Shown here: positions 13,292 through 20,490 of the stretch, one piece after another
Position numbering within the stretch: position 1 is the first letter of the stretch
Layout of the letters: every line of letters starts with the position of its first letter
IMG/VR virus record: IMGVR_UViG_3300043446_000886
Span: 1-20,490 of that record
Length of the DNA: 20,490 bases
Source: a virus
Direction: 5' to 3' (one strand)
The notes under the pieces: generated by a model
The model's database searches: none
Told to the model about the DNA's origin: nothing
The model's input: the letters and a program-made list of their open reading frames with translations, nothing else
Made by a program: the position numbers and the translations under genes

Positions 13292-16200
13292 GCGGTTCAA
13301 AAGCCTGAAGAAGACGACAGCATTTGGACTAAAGCAGCTGACTTTTCCAAGTACATACTTGGGTCTGCTACTTCTGGTGTAGCCAGTATTCCTAAAGGTG
13401 TAGAAGAAGGCGCAAAAGGCGCAGTACGTAAAGCAGCAGAAGGCGAAGTCGATCTCCATGAGCCAATGCCGTTGGTTCTTGGCAAGATGGCGTCCAGAAA
13501 AATTGATGAGTTGTTGCGCGGTAAAGAACAGCAAGACAAAGATGCTTTGGCTTTGGAGCGTACGCTTGCAAAAGTTCCAGAGATTCCCGGTTCTACATAC
13601 TTGAGAGACCTCGGTAAGCAAGCTCAACAAAGTATTGAAGACAGCGTATCAGAGCAATCCAAGAAAGCGGTTAGAGAGTCACAAATAACCGGCAACATCT
13701 TCAAGGGTGAAATAGATTTTGGTAAGAACCCAACTGTGCGCGGCTACGCTATGCAAGCGGCCAGTGTGTTTGGTTCTTTGGCCCCTGTAATTGCCACATC
13801 CGTAATTACAAAAAGCCCAACTGCCGGTGGTGTAGCGGGCGGCGCTATGGCTGCTGACGAAGCGGCTACAAATGCGTCCGACTTTATTGGCAAGATGAGC
13901 CATGAAGAGTTGATGAAAAACAGCCCGTTCTATGCTTCGCTGATAAAGCAGGGTGTCAAGCCGGACGAAGCCAAAGATTTAACCACACGTAAAGCAGCAG
14001 AGACAGGCGCAATCATGCAGGGTATGGTTGCCACGTTTGGCGATCGTTTTACTGGGCAGCTTGTAACCGGTGCGTTCGATGACCTATTGAGAAAAGCAGC
14101 GGGCAAGTCCGTACTTGGTAGAACGGCCGCCGGAGCTACCGTTTCTGGGTTGGAAGAAGGCGTGCAAGAGACCGCTGAAGGTGTTGCAGCCGACATTGCT
14201 ATCAACCGGGTGTCAAAGAACAAAGAGATTGGCGAAGACTCCGCAGCCAATCTTATTCTTGGCGCGTTGGGCGGCGCACCTACAGGCGGTGTGCGTGGTT
14301 TGAAAACTGCTCTGGCGGATAAATTTAAAGACCCAAATACTACACAACAAGAACGCCAAACTATCCTTGATAACCTCACTCAAGGAATGGAAGAGCCTGC
14401 TGGTTTGTTTGCAGACCAAGAAGGTGGCGTACCTACTGCCCCCACCGGAGAAGAATCTCAGCGGGATAAGTGGGCAAGTCGTGTTCAATTAGACCGTAAT
14501 ACAGGAACTGTATCTACAAAATACGGCGACGCAGATCAAGCGCTCCCACCGTCAAATGAACCGCCCGGTTTATTTGAAGATGTAGATACAGGCGCTGCTA
14601 CAACAGCAGCTCCAAGCGCACCTGCTGCTCCAGCTGCCGCTGCGCCTGCACAATCTCTTGAAGCCTACGGCGATTTTGTACGCCAGTACACGCAGTTACG
14701 GGATGAGTACAACTCTCTCCCACAAGGCCGCATAGATCAAGCGGGCATGAACCAGCGTGGGTTGATCTTGAAAGATTTGGCGCAAGTGGTAGACGCCAAC
14801 ATGGGCTTCATCCGCAACAAAGCGCTGGCCGCTCAACTCAAGAACCCTATATTCGACGGCGAAAAAGCCTTGGCTGCGCTTGAGCCGGATGTTGGCCAGC
14901 CCCGTGCAATGCAGGGTAATCTATTTGGGGTCTTCAAAGGCGCTGCCCGCCGCATGAAAAACGCTATGGCGTTGTCTGGACAAAGCGTTGAAGGCGCAAT
15001 CCAAGAGCTTGAGAACAGCCGCGAACGCTTGCAAGAAAAAGCTGACTCCGGTGGATACGATGACGCAACAATCATAAGTATGCGTCCCGCTGGCATGACT
15101 TCTGGTCAAGCGCTCAAAAACAGAGATTCAATAATCCAAAATTACACGCAAAACGCAAACGCTGAAATTGATCAAGCAATTGATTACTTGCGTAGAGGTG
15201 TTGGTCAGCCCCGTGCGATGCAAGGTGATTTGTTTGATAACCAAAAAATCCAGCAAGAAAACGCTGAAGTGATGGGTGAGCGTAGGGCAGCAGAAAGACA
15301 AAAAACCCCTGAACAAAAAGTTGCTGAAGAAATTGAACCAGAAGAAACTGCGCCTACTGAAACAGTTCGTCAAGGTGTTCCCGCAAGAGAAAGATTTGAG
15401 AAGGCCCCTGCTGTAGACACAGAGCATGTGGTGCAGACGGTGGAGGGCGGCAAGATCAAAGGTTTCTTTGATTCCATTCAGTCCATCTCTGACTCCCCTG
15501 CGGAGCAGGAACGTCACGGCAACTCAAAGAACACCGCTGCTGACACCATGTTGGAGTTTGATATTGCCCAGCCGGGCGAGACCACCAGCGCCGGTTCACA
15601 ACAGATGCTCGACTACCTTGCCCGCCGTGTGGGTGGTCAAGAGCAGTTGGATAAGTTATTGGATGCACTTCAGAATGCAGCACCAGAAACACAAGCTGAT
15701 TTGTTGAGTAGAGCTGGATTACCAGACTTGACCACACGTCGCGGTATGGATGAGTTCAGTGCGCAAGTTCAAGCCTATGTGGATCAGATGTTGGCTACCG
15801 GAGAGGGGCCTCTATCGACCATACGAACCAGCAAGATGCGGCCATCTCAAGTCACTGGAACAAAGATACCGTATCAAGAAACAATAACCACCGGCGCTAC
15901 TGTAACCAGCGCTTATGCAACACCAAAAGGTGGCAAACCACGCCGACCAAGTCAGGCAGTGCGTGAAATAGTTCGTGACATCAATGACAACAAACTGCGT
16001 GCAGCAGCATTGATTCTCAAACAGATGACGGGGAAAATTTCTCCGCAGGCCCAAGCCGCCATTACATATTTGACAAACCGCAACAGAGAAACCTTTGGCG
16101 ATGCACTCAGAGACTTGGCGTTTGATTTGGCCTATTTTGAGATTGACCCTAAACATTACGGCGCGGGTTCTACTTTCTATAAAGAAGGTGGCAAGTACGC

Positions 16201-19200
16201 ACAGGACTTCCGCGCATGGATTGAAGCCAACTTAGACCCATCTACGTTGCAGTTGCTCGACGAGTTGGTGGCTGAGAACAAACAAAACGCCGAAGAAGCG
16301 GCGAAGTTTGAGAAAGCCATATCTACTTACAACGATGAGCTGGAATCTGCGGCTGAGAAAAAACGTCAAGAGGCGGAGAAGAACGGCGCTAAGTTACCCA
16401 AAGCCCCACGCAGAAAGAGAACGGCCAAAGAACGCCTTTCCAAAATGCAGGAAGAGGCCGAAACCGAAGCGGGCGAAGGTGAAGAAACTCCAGAACCATT
16501 CACTGAAGTCGAAACCAAAAACTTGCCCACCGTCGAGATGCTCACCGAAGTGCATCCGGCTATTCGCCGTTTGCTGATTGAAGGCAAGACCCGCGACGCC
16601 CTTGAGCTTCTTGCACAGACAAAGAACAACAAGTATTACGCTGAACTGGCTCAGCGCATACTGGACACCGGCTTTACGGCTGAGACACGCCTGATTGATC
16701 CTGACACTATGGAGTCGTTGTCCAACGACCCACAGGTTAAAGAATCACTGAATGAGCGATTGAACTCGCTGAGCGATTTGGTTGTGGCGCTCTATCCGCA
16801 GGAGCAGCAAGCAGCCATCATTGAGGGGTTGCGATCCGGCAAGTTACGTAATGTGGTTTTTGCAATTGAGACCATGCAGGATACGCTGGATAAAAACGGC
16901 GGTACTGAATCCAACCAGATGCTGCTCGATAGCGTAGCGCAGTTGGTCAACGAGCAGTTTGCATGGAACGGTAAGTACGATCCAGCGACAGACAAAGTTG
17001 TCATGCGCCAAGGTGCTGGCTACCTTACAAACCATTTGCTGCTGCATGAAACTCTGCATGCCGCCGCATCTCATTTGCTTGACAACGCAGATAAGCTGGT
17101 TGGTATACAACGCCAAGGTTACGAGAGGCTTGACGAGTTATATCAGTATTCCAAGAACATGTTTTCGCAGAAGGGCGTGGACTTGTCTACTGTGTACGGC
17201 CTGCAAGACATACATGAGTTCTTGTCTGAGGCACTCACAAACCCAGAGTTTCAAGCACTGCTGCGTTCTATTCGCTACAAAGCCGCACCGTTTTCTTTGT
17301 ACAACCGCTTCACTGACGCAGTAAGAAAACTGTTTAACGTGAAGCCCGGTGGCCCAAGCAACGTCATGGTTGAGGTCATGTTTGCTGCTGATGCAATGAT
17401 GGCCGGTACGATGTCCTTGGAAGGCATGAATGAAGCGGGCGGCACTATTGCCGGGCCACCTAAGCCAAGAGCTATGGCCACTCGACGGCCAGCACGTCAG
17501 ACGACTGTACCCAAGGGCATGCCAAACCAGCCGTCCACCATTAAGCGGTGGATGATGGCCAGTACTTGGACAAAAGGCAAGATGCGTGAGATACGTAGCA
17601 TGGATGCGTCTGCACGCGATGCGTATCTGGGTATGCTGACCTTGCGTCAGATCAATGACTTGGTTGCTAATCGTATCCCACAGATTAGTAACTTCATTAA
17701 CGTGACAGAAAAGTTTCTGTCCCGCAAGTCACAAATACTGAAAGAGTCTGGTGACACTTCCCGTAAGTGGGAGAGATTGCAATCTGCTGACCCTGAGATG
17801 TCACGCAAGCTCGGTGAAGTCATGCACACCGCCACCATCTTAGAAATTGACCCAGACAAAGCCACACGCGCTCAACAGGCAAGCAATCCCCAACTGATGA
17901 ATAGTTGGAGAGCGCTGAGTCCAGAAGCACGAACTATATACAGAGAAGTGCGTGACTTCTACGAGCGCAGATACAGCCAGTACAAACGGTTGATGAACCA
18001 ACGCATTATTTTTATGCGGCAGATGGGTGTGTCCGAGGCAACGATCACAGAGATTCGTAACGAGTTTGAAAAAGGTAAACGGGCGGGGCCTTACTTTCCG
18101 TTGATGCGCTTTGGTAAATTCTGGTATCAGGTTGGTAAAGGCGCAAACCGTGAGTACTACATGTTTGAGTCACAGGCTGCGAGAGAAGCGCACTTGCAGG
18201 CCCGTCTGGATCAGGAGCCTAATCAAGCTGCCCGCGATGCTTTGGAGCGAACCATCGGCACAAATATTGGTGATGATTACCAAAAGCAAATGGACTTGCA
18301 CGCACGTCAATCTGAGTTTCTGAAGAATTCGTTTGCTGCCATAGATAGTATGAATATGGCGGGCCTCACACCTGCTGACGCCGATAAGCGCAAGACTGAG
18401 CTGAAAGACAACCTGTACCAGACATACTTGGCCAATCAACCAGACCGCAGTATCCGTAACGCTTTCATTCACCGTAAGAGTATTGCTGGTTACTCTGAGG
18501 ACGCGCTGCGCAGTTTTGCATCGTCATCGTTCAGTATGGCGTATCAGATGGCGCGTCTGGAATATTCTCCAGAAATGTTTTCGCAACTTGACGCTGCAAG
18601 GTCACAGATAAAAGGACGCTTCACTCCCGGCGCAGCATACAGTGAAGTATTGACCGCAGAGAACGATGAGTTGCGCAGCTATGTCCGAGAGATTGATAAC
18701 CGTCTTGCTGCAATGCTCAACCCAACTGATACGGGTAAATGGACATCGTATTTCTCAAACATTGGGTTTGTCTATTACCTTACTTCGATTGGTTCTGCGG
18801 TCGTCAACGTGATGGGTGGCGTGATGATTGGCGCACCCACATTGATTGGGCAACAAGTTCGTGCAAACCCCGGCATGAGTTACACGACAGCAACGGGCCG
18901 TGTGTTATTCAATATGAGCAAAACTGTGGCCGAAATTATGGCCACTGGGTTTGGTATTGAAGCTGGCGGGCGTGTAATAGATTCACGTCTGTTATCCCCA
19001 TCATTGGATCGCTCCACAAGTTTGTCTGCTGTAGATAAAGCAGCGTACAACCGTTTTGTTGCTGATGGTTTGATTGACATTACAGCAGCCTACGACCAAT
19101 CTGGTTTGGCAGCAAACCCAACGTCTGAGTATTCCAGCATACCCAATCGGGCCATGCAGGTTGTTGCTTACGCTTTCCACCATGCTGAGCGATTCAATCG

Positions 19201-20425
19201 CGAAGTCATGGCCATGTCTGCCTTCAGGTCAGCTATGGAGAAGCGGGCGAACTACCCCAACAAACAACAAGCATTTGCGGAATCAATTGCCGAAGCAAAA
19301 GACTTGACGCAACGGGCCATGTTTGACTACTCGTCAACCAACAAGCCACGTTTCTTACAGAGTTCAATAGCCAGAGTAATTTTCCAATTCAAACAGTTCC
19401 CGCAACAAATGACTTGGTTCTTGGCTCGCAACGCTTGGAACTCGTTTGGTAATTTGCCTGAAGAAGAAAAGCGCGAAGCCCGCGCCCGCTTTGTTGGCAC
19501 GATGGGTATGGCAGCTATCTTCTCTGGAGTCACTGGTCTCTGGGGTTTCTCTACCGTGGCGGCTATCGTTAATGCCGCAGCTCATTTGCGTCCCGGTGCT
19601 GATGACGACGAACCCTTTGACTTTGAGCTTGAGTTTGCAAACTGGGCGGTCAACACGTTAGGCAAGAACATGGGCACTATGGTGTCGCGTGGTATTGGCA
19701 ACGCTGCCGGTATTGACTTGCACAGCCGCTTGAAGCTCGACGGTATGTGGTTACGCGATGGCCGCGATAACCAAGATGCAGAATCTTGGGTGCAAAGCAT
19801 ATTGGTTGGCGTATTGGGGCCGTTGGCTGGACTCGGTGTGAATGCTGGTCGCGCCTATGACTTGTACAACAAAGGACACGCAGATCGCTCCATTGAAACC
19901 ATTCTTCCCGGGTTTGCAAAGCAACCGTTGGTTACTGCTCGATACGCAAAAGAAGGCGCGTTGACTTTGCAGGGTGAAATCATGAAGAAAGAGTTCACTC
20001 CGTTTGAGTTGATGATGCAGTCCTTGGGTATACGGCCCGCTGACCTTGCGGAAATTCAGTTCCGCAACATGAAAGTGAAGGGGCAGGCTGAGGCAATCAA
20101 CAAGAAGCGTGAAAACATAATGAACATTTTTGCGCTGACCTTCATGACCAACGACCCTAAAGGAAATGAAAAAGCCTTCGACATGATCATGGAGTTCAAC
20201 AAGAAGTATCCCACCAAGGCTATTGAAGCTGAGACCATTATCAATTCAATAAAAGGGAAGTTGGAGAAGTCTGCGCAAACCGATCACGGTTTGTATATTG
20301 ACCCCAAGCTGCGGTACTTGTTCACTGACACGTACATACAGAAGCTCACGCAGAAAGAATCTGTGCCAAAGGTGGATTACAAAGCCCTTGCTCAACAACA
20401 CGGCGGCGAACTTGTGAGCGAATAA
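13181..20425 (+). CDS. Giant virion protein: zincin (HETLH), PLxRFG-type region, membrane-active C-terminus
   Basis: 2414 residues from GTG 13181, far larger than T7 gp16 (about 1300 residues). Order: two [V/P]DYAxLASQFGG motifs (residues 1-37); a Gly/Ala-rich, membrane-prone section with LEEGVQETAEGV (about 190-380); a disordered linker with four [GN/GD]LF-type motifs (406-685); helical domains; a charged coiled region (about 1030-1130); a zincin with HETLH (1289-1293) and HEFLSEALTNPEF (from 1345), whose Glu1350 or Glu1346 may be the third ligand; a helical region; PYFPLMRFGKFW (PLxRFG motif, 1640-1645); GFVYYLTSIGSAVVNVMGG (from 1862) and FVGTMGMAAIFSGVTGLWG (from 2104) as membrane segments flanking DYSSTNKPRFLQSS, which resembles the LPD38 module of large polyvalent proteins; and a terminal VDYKALAQQHGG. 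It is probably ejected with the genome, forming a channel and carrying a protease. Domain names rest on motif memory. Confidence 0.8.
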   Translation: MDYAKLASQFGGAPIEDQPSKAPDYAALASQFGGAPVAVQKPEEDDSIWTKAADFSKYILGSATSGVASIPKGVEEGAKGAVRKAAEGEVDLHEPMPLVLGKMASRKIDELLRGKEQQDKDALALERTLAKVPEIPGSTYLRDLGKQAQQSIEDSVSEQSKKAVRESQITGNIFKGEIDFGKNPTVRGYAMQAASVFGSLAPVIATSVITKSPTAGGVAGGAMAADEAATNASDFIGKMSHEELMKNSPFYASLIKQGVKPDEAKDLTTRKAAETGAIMQGMVATFGDRFTGQLVTGAFDDLLRKAAGKSVLGRTAAGATVSGLEEGVQETAEGVAADIAINRVSKNKEIGEDSAANLILGALGGAPTGGVRGLKTALADKFKDPNTTQQERQTILDNLTQGMEEPAGLFADQEGGVPTAPTGEESQRDKWASRVQLDRNTGTVSTKYGDADQALPPSNEPPGLFEDVDTGAATTAAPSAPAAPAAAAPAQSLEAYGDFVRQYTQLRDEYNSLPQGRIDQAGMNQRGLILKDLAQVVDANMGFIRNKALAAQLKNPIFDGEKALAALEPDVGQPRAMQGNLFGVFKGAARRMKNAMALSGQSVEGAIQELENSRERLQEKADSGGYDDATIISMRPAGMTSGQALKNRDSIIQNYTQNANAEIDQAIDYLRRGVGQPRAMQGDLFDNQKIQQENAEVMGERRAAERQKTPEQKVAEEIEPEETAPTETVRQGVPARERFEKAPAVDTEHVVQTVEGGKIKGFFDSIQSISDSPAEQERHGNSKNTAADTMLEFDIAQPGETTSAGSQQMLDYLARRVGGQEQLDKLLDALQNAAPETQADLLSRAGLPDLTTRRGMDEFSAQVQAYVDQMLATGEGPLSTIRTSKMRPSQVTGTKIPYQETITTGATVTSAYATPKGGKPRRPSQAVREIVRDINDNKLRAAALILKQMTGKISPQAQAAITYLTNRNRETFGDALRDLAFDLAYFEIDPKHYGAGSTFYKEGGKYAQDFRAWIEANLDPSTLQLLDELVAENKQNAEEAAKFEKAISTYNDELESAAEKKRQEAEKNGAKLPKAPRRKRTAKERLSKMQEEAETEAGEGEETPEPFTEVETKNLPTVEMLTEVHPAIRRLLIEGKTRDALELLAQTKNNKYYAELAQRILDTGFTAETRLIDPDTMESLSNDPQVKESLNERLNSLSDLVVALYPQEQQAAIIEGLRSGKLRNVVFAIETMQDTLDKNGGTESNQMLLDSVAQLVNEQFAWNGKYDPATDKVVMRQGAGYLTNHLLLHETLHAAASHLLDNADKLVGIQRQGYERLDELYQYSKNMFSQKGVDLSTVYGLQDIHEFLSEALTNPEFQALLRSIRYKAAPFSLYNRFTDAVRKLFNVKPGGPSNVMVEVMFAADAMMAGTMSLEGMNEAGGTIAGPPKPRAMATRRPARQTTVPKGMPNQPSTIKRWMMASTWTKGKMREIRSMDASARDAYLGMLTLRQINDLVANRIPQISNFINVTEKFLSRKSQILKESGDTSRKWERLQSADPEMSRKLGEVMHTATILEIDPDKATRAQQASNPQLMNSWRALSPEARTIYREVRDFYERRYSQYKRLMNQRIIFMRQMGVSEATITEIRNEFEKGKRAGPYFPLMRFGKFWYQVGKGANREYYMFESQAAREAHLQARLDQEPNQAARDALERTIGTNIGDDYQKQMDLHARQSEFLKNSFAAIDSMNMAGLTPADADKRKTELKDNLYQTYLANQPDRSIRNAFIHRKSIAGYSEDALRSFASSSFSMAYQMARLEYSPEMFSQLDAARSQIKGRFTPGAAYSEVLTAENDELRSYVREIDNRLAAMLNPTDTGKWTSYFSNIGFVYYLTSIGSAVVNVMGGVMIGAPTLIGQQVRANPGMSYTTATGRVLFNMSKTVAEIMATGFGIEAGGRVIDSRLLSPSLDRSTSLSAVDKAAYNRFVADGLIDITAAYDQSGLAANPTSEYSSIPNRAMQVVAYAFHHAERFNREVMAMSAFRSAMEKRANYPNKQQAFAESIAEAKDLTQRAMFDYSSTNKPRFLQSSIARVIFQFKQFPQQMTWFLARNAWNSFGNLPEEEKREARARFVGTMGMAAIFSGVTGLWGFSTVAAIVNAAAHLRPGADDDEPFDFELEFANWAVNTLGKNMGTMVSRGIGNAAGIDLHSRLKLDGMWLRDGRDNQDAESWVQSILVGVLGPLAGLGVNAGRAYDLYNKGHADRSIETILPGFAKQPLVTARYAKEGALTLQGEIMKKEFTPFELMMQSLGIRPADLAEIQFRNMKVKGQAEAINKKRENIMNIFALTFMTNDPKGNEKAFDMIMEFNKKYPTKAIEAETIINSIKGKLEKSAQTDHGLYIDPKLRYLFTDTYIQKLTQKESVPKVDYKALAQQHGGELVSE
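14891..14926 (+). repeat. VGQPRAMQGNLF peptide repeat, copy 1
   Basis: 36 bases encoding VGQPRAMQGNLF at residues 571-582 of the giant protein. It matches copy 2 at 15200-15235 in 30 of 36 bases. Confidence 0.95.
15200..15235 (+). repeat. VGQPRAMQGDLF peptide repeat, copy 2
   Basis: 36 bases encoding VGQPRAMQGDLF at residues 674-685. Of the six base differences from copy 1, five are silent and only one changes the residue (Asn to Asp). Confidence 0.95.
17045..17245 (+). other. Zincin metallopeptidase active-site region of the giant protein
   Basis: HETLH (17045-17059) is a perfect HExxH zinc motif in a helix (HLLLHETLHAAASHLL). It is followed about 50 residues later by DIHEFLSEALTNPEF, a context in which the E of gluzincin-type third ligands is found in phage polyvalent proteins. 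The upstream GKYDPATDKVVMRQGAG strand fits the edge strand before the helix. The sequence supports a zinc peptidase, not its substrate. Confidence 0.7.
20372..20410 (+). repeat. C-terminal copy of the DYxxLAxQxGG motif
   Basis: Encodes VDYKALAQQHGGE, thirteen residues beginning at residue 2398 and stopping four residues before the end of the giant protein. It matches the N-terminal motif VDYAKLASQFGGA at V, D, Y, L, A, Q, G and G. Confidence 0.85.
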
Positions 20426-20429
20426 AAAA

Positions 20430-20453
20430 CGCCCCGCTTTTTACGGCGGGGCG
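20430..20453. terminator. GC-rich hairpin after the giant gene
   Basis: A perfect 8-bp stem CGCCCCGC/GCGGGGCG with an eight-base loop TTTTTACG starts four bases after the stop codon. The run of six A's before it reads as a T-tract after the hairpin on the - strand, while the + strand side lacks a T-tract. It therefore looks like an intrinsic terminator for - strand transcripts, or a bidirectional/stability hairpin at the end of the + strand operon. Confidence 0.6.
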
Positions 20454-20462
20454 AAACCTATC

Positions 20463-20469
20463 AAAGGAG
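20463..20469 (+). promoter_or_regulatory. Ribosome binding site of the next gene
   Basis: AAAGGAG lies eleven bases before ATG 20481, slightly further than ideal; the following GAGAG could move the pairing closer. Confidence 0.5.
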
Positions 20470-20480
20470 AGAGCAACTAC

Positions 20481-20490
20481 ATGTTGCGTT
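20481..20490 (+). CDS. Start of a further gene, cut by the window edge
   Basis: ATG TTG CGT T follows the ribosome binding site at 20463-20469. Only three codons (Met-Leu-Arg) are visible, so the product cannot be named. It shows that + strand coding continues past the hairpin. Confidence 0.4.

Noticed and set aside
13181-14000. N-terminal lytic transglycosylase domain as in T7 gp16
   Set aside because: The N-terminal 250 residues show repeats and Gly/Ala-rich segments but no catalytic Glu motif of the SLT fold.
1-20490. tRNA genes, CRISPR arrays or insertion sequences
   Set aside because: No regularly spaced repeats, no cloverleaf-like GTTCGAATC arm and no transposase-like sequence or flanking inverted repeats were noticed on either strand.

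Overview
This window reads as a stretch of late (virion and lysis) genes from a tailed double-stranded DNA phage, most likely a short-tailed (podovirus-like) aquatic phage or prophage known from metagenomes. All supported genes lie on the + strand, are packed end to end with ATGA/TGATG-type junctions, and leave almost no intergenic space. There is no tRNA, rRNA, CRISPR array, transposase or host metabolic operon. The protein types (tail collar fibre, holin, M15 endolysin, nozzle-like protein, internal virion proteins, a giant 2414-residue polyprotein-like virion protein) are phage types. The host is not identifiable from the sequence; the Shine-Dalgarno sites and the 3TM holin plus M15 peptidase suit a Gram-negative bacterium.

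Layout. 1-2411 is an AT-richer block of accessory genes: the 3' part of a 2OG-Fe(II) dioxygenase, a second, different 2OG-Fe(II) dioxygenase, a four-cysteine small protein, a tail-assembly-chaperone-like protein and a 244-residue orphan. A 40-nt gap with a plausible sigma70-like promoter leads to the GC-richer remainder. 2452-3564 is the receptor-binding tail collar fibre. 3576-5260 is a lysis-type cassette: a coiled-coil membrane protein that appears to start at ATT, an overlapping small membrane/coiled-coil protein (spanin-like), a holin and an M15 peptidase. 5264-8337 encodes a nozzle-like/stabilisation-type beta-rich protein and a C1q-like jelly-roll virion protein, which share a short beta module. 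8372-20425 encodes what look like internal (ejection) virion proteins: a glycine-rich protein, a GNAT-like protein, an 815-residue helical Gln/Ala-rich protein and the giant protein. A GC hairpin and the first codons of another gene close the window.

How it fits together. The fibre binds the cell, the nozzle and neighbouring proteins would form the tail tip, and the internal virion proteins would be ejected to make a channel and act in the host. The lysis cassette opens the cell at the end. The upstream dioxygenases could modify a virion or host component, but their substrates cannot be read from the sequence.

The most interesting points are all in or near this virion module: the giant protein carries an HETLH zincin motif, begins and ends with the same short [V/P]DYxxLAxQxGG motif, and contains a duplicated VGQPRAMQG[N/D]LF peptide whose codons have diverged almost only synonymously. 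Others are an apparent ATT start codon, a 124-nt out-of-frame gene overlap in the lysis cassette, and a short aromatic-Ala-Gly-Gly motif repeated across two neighbouring virion proteins. Family assignments are from reading motifs by eye; no database search was possible.
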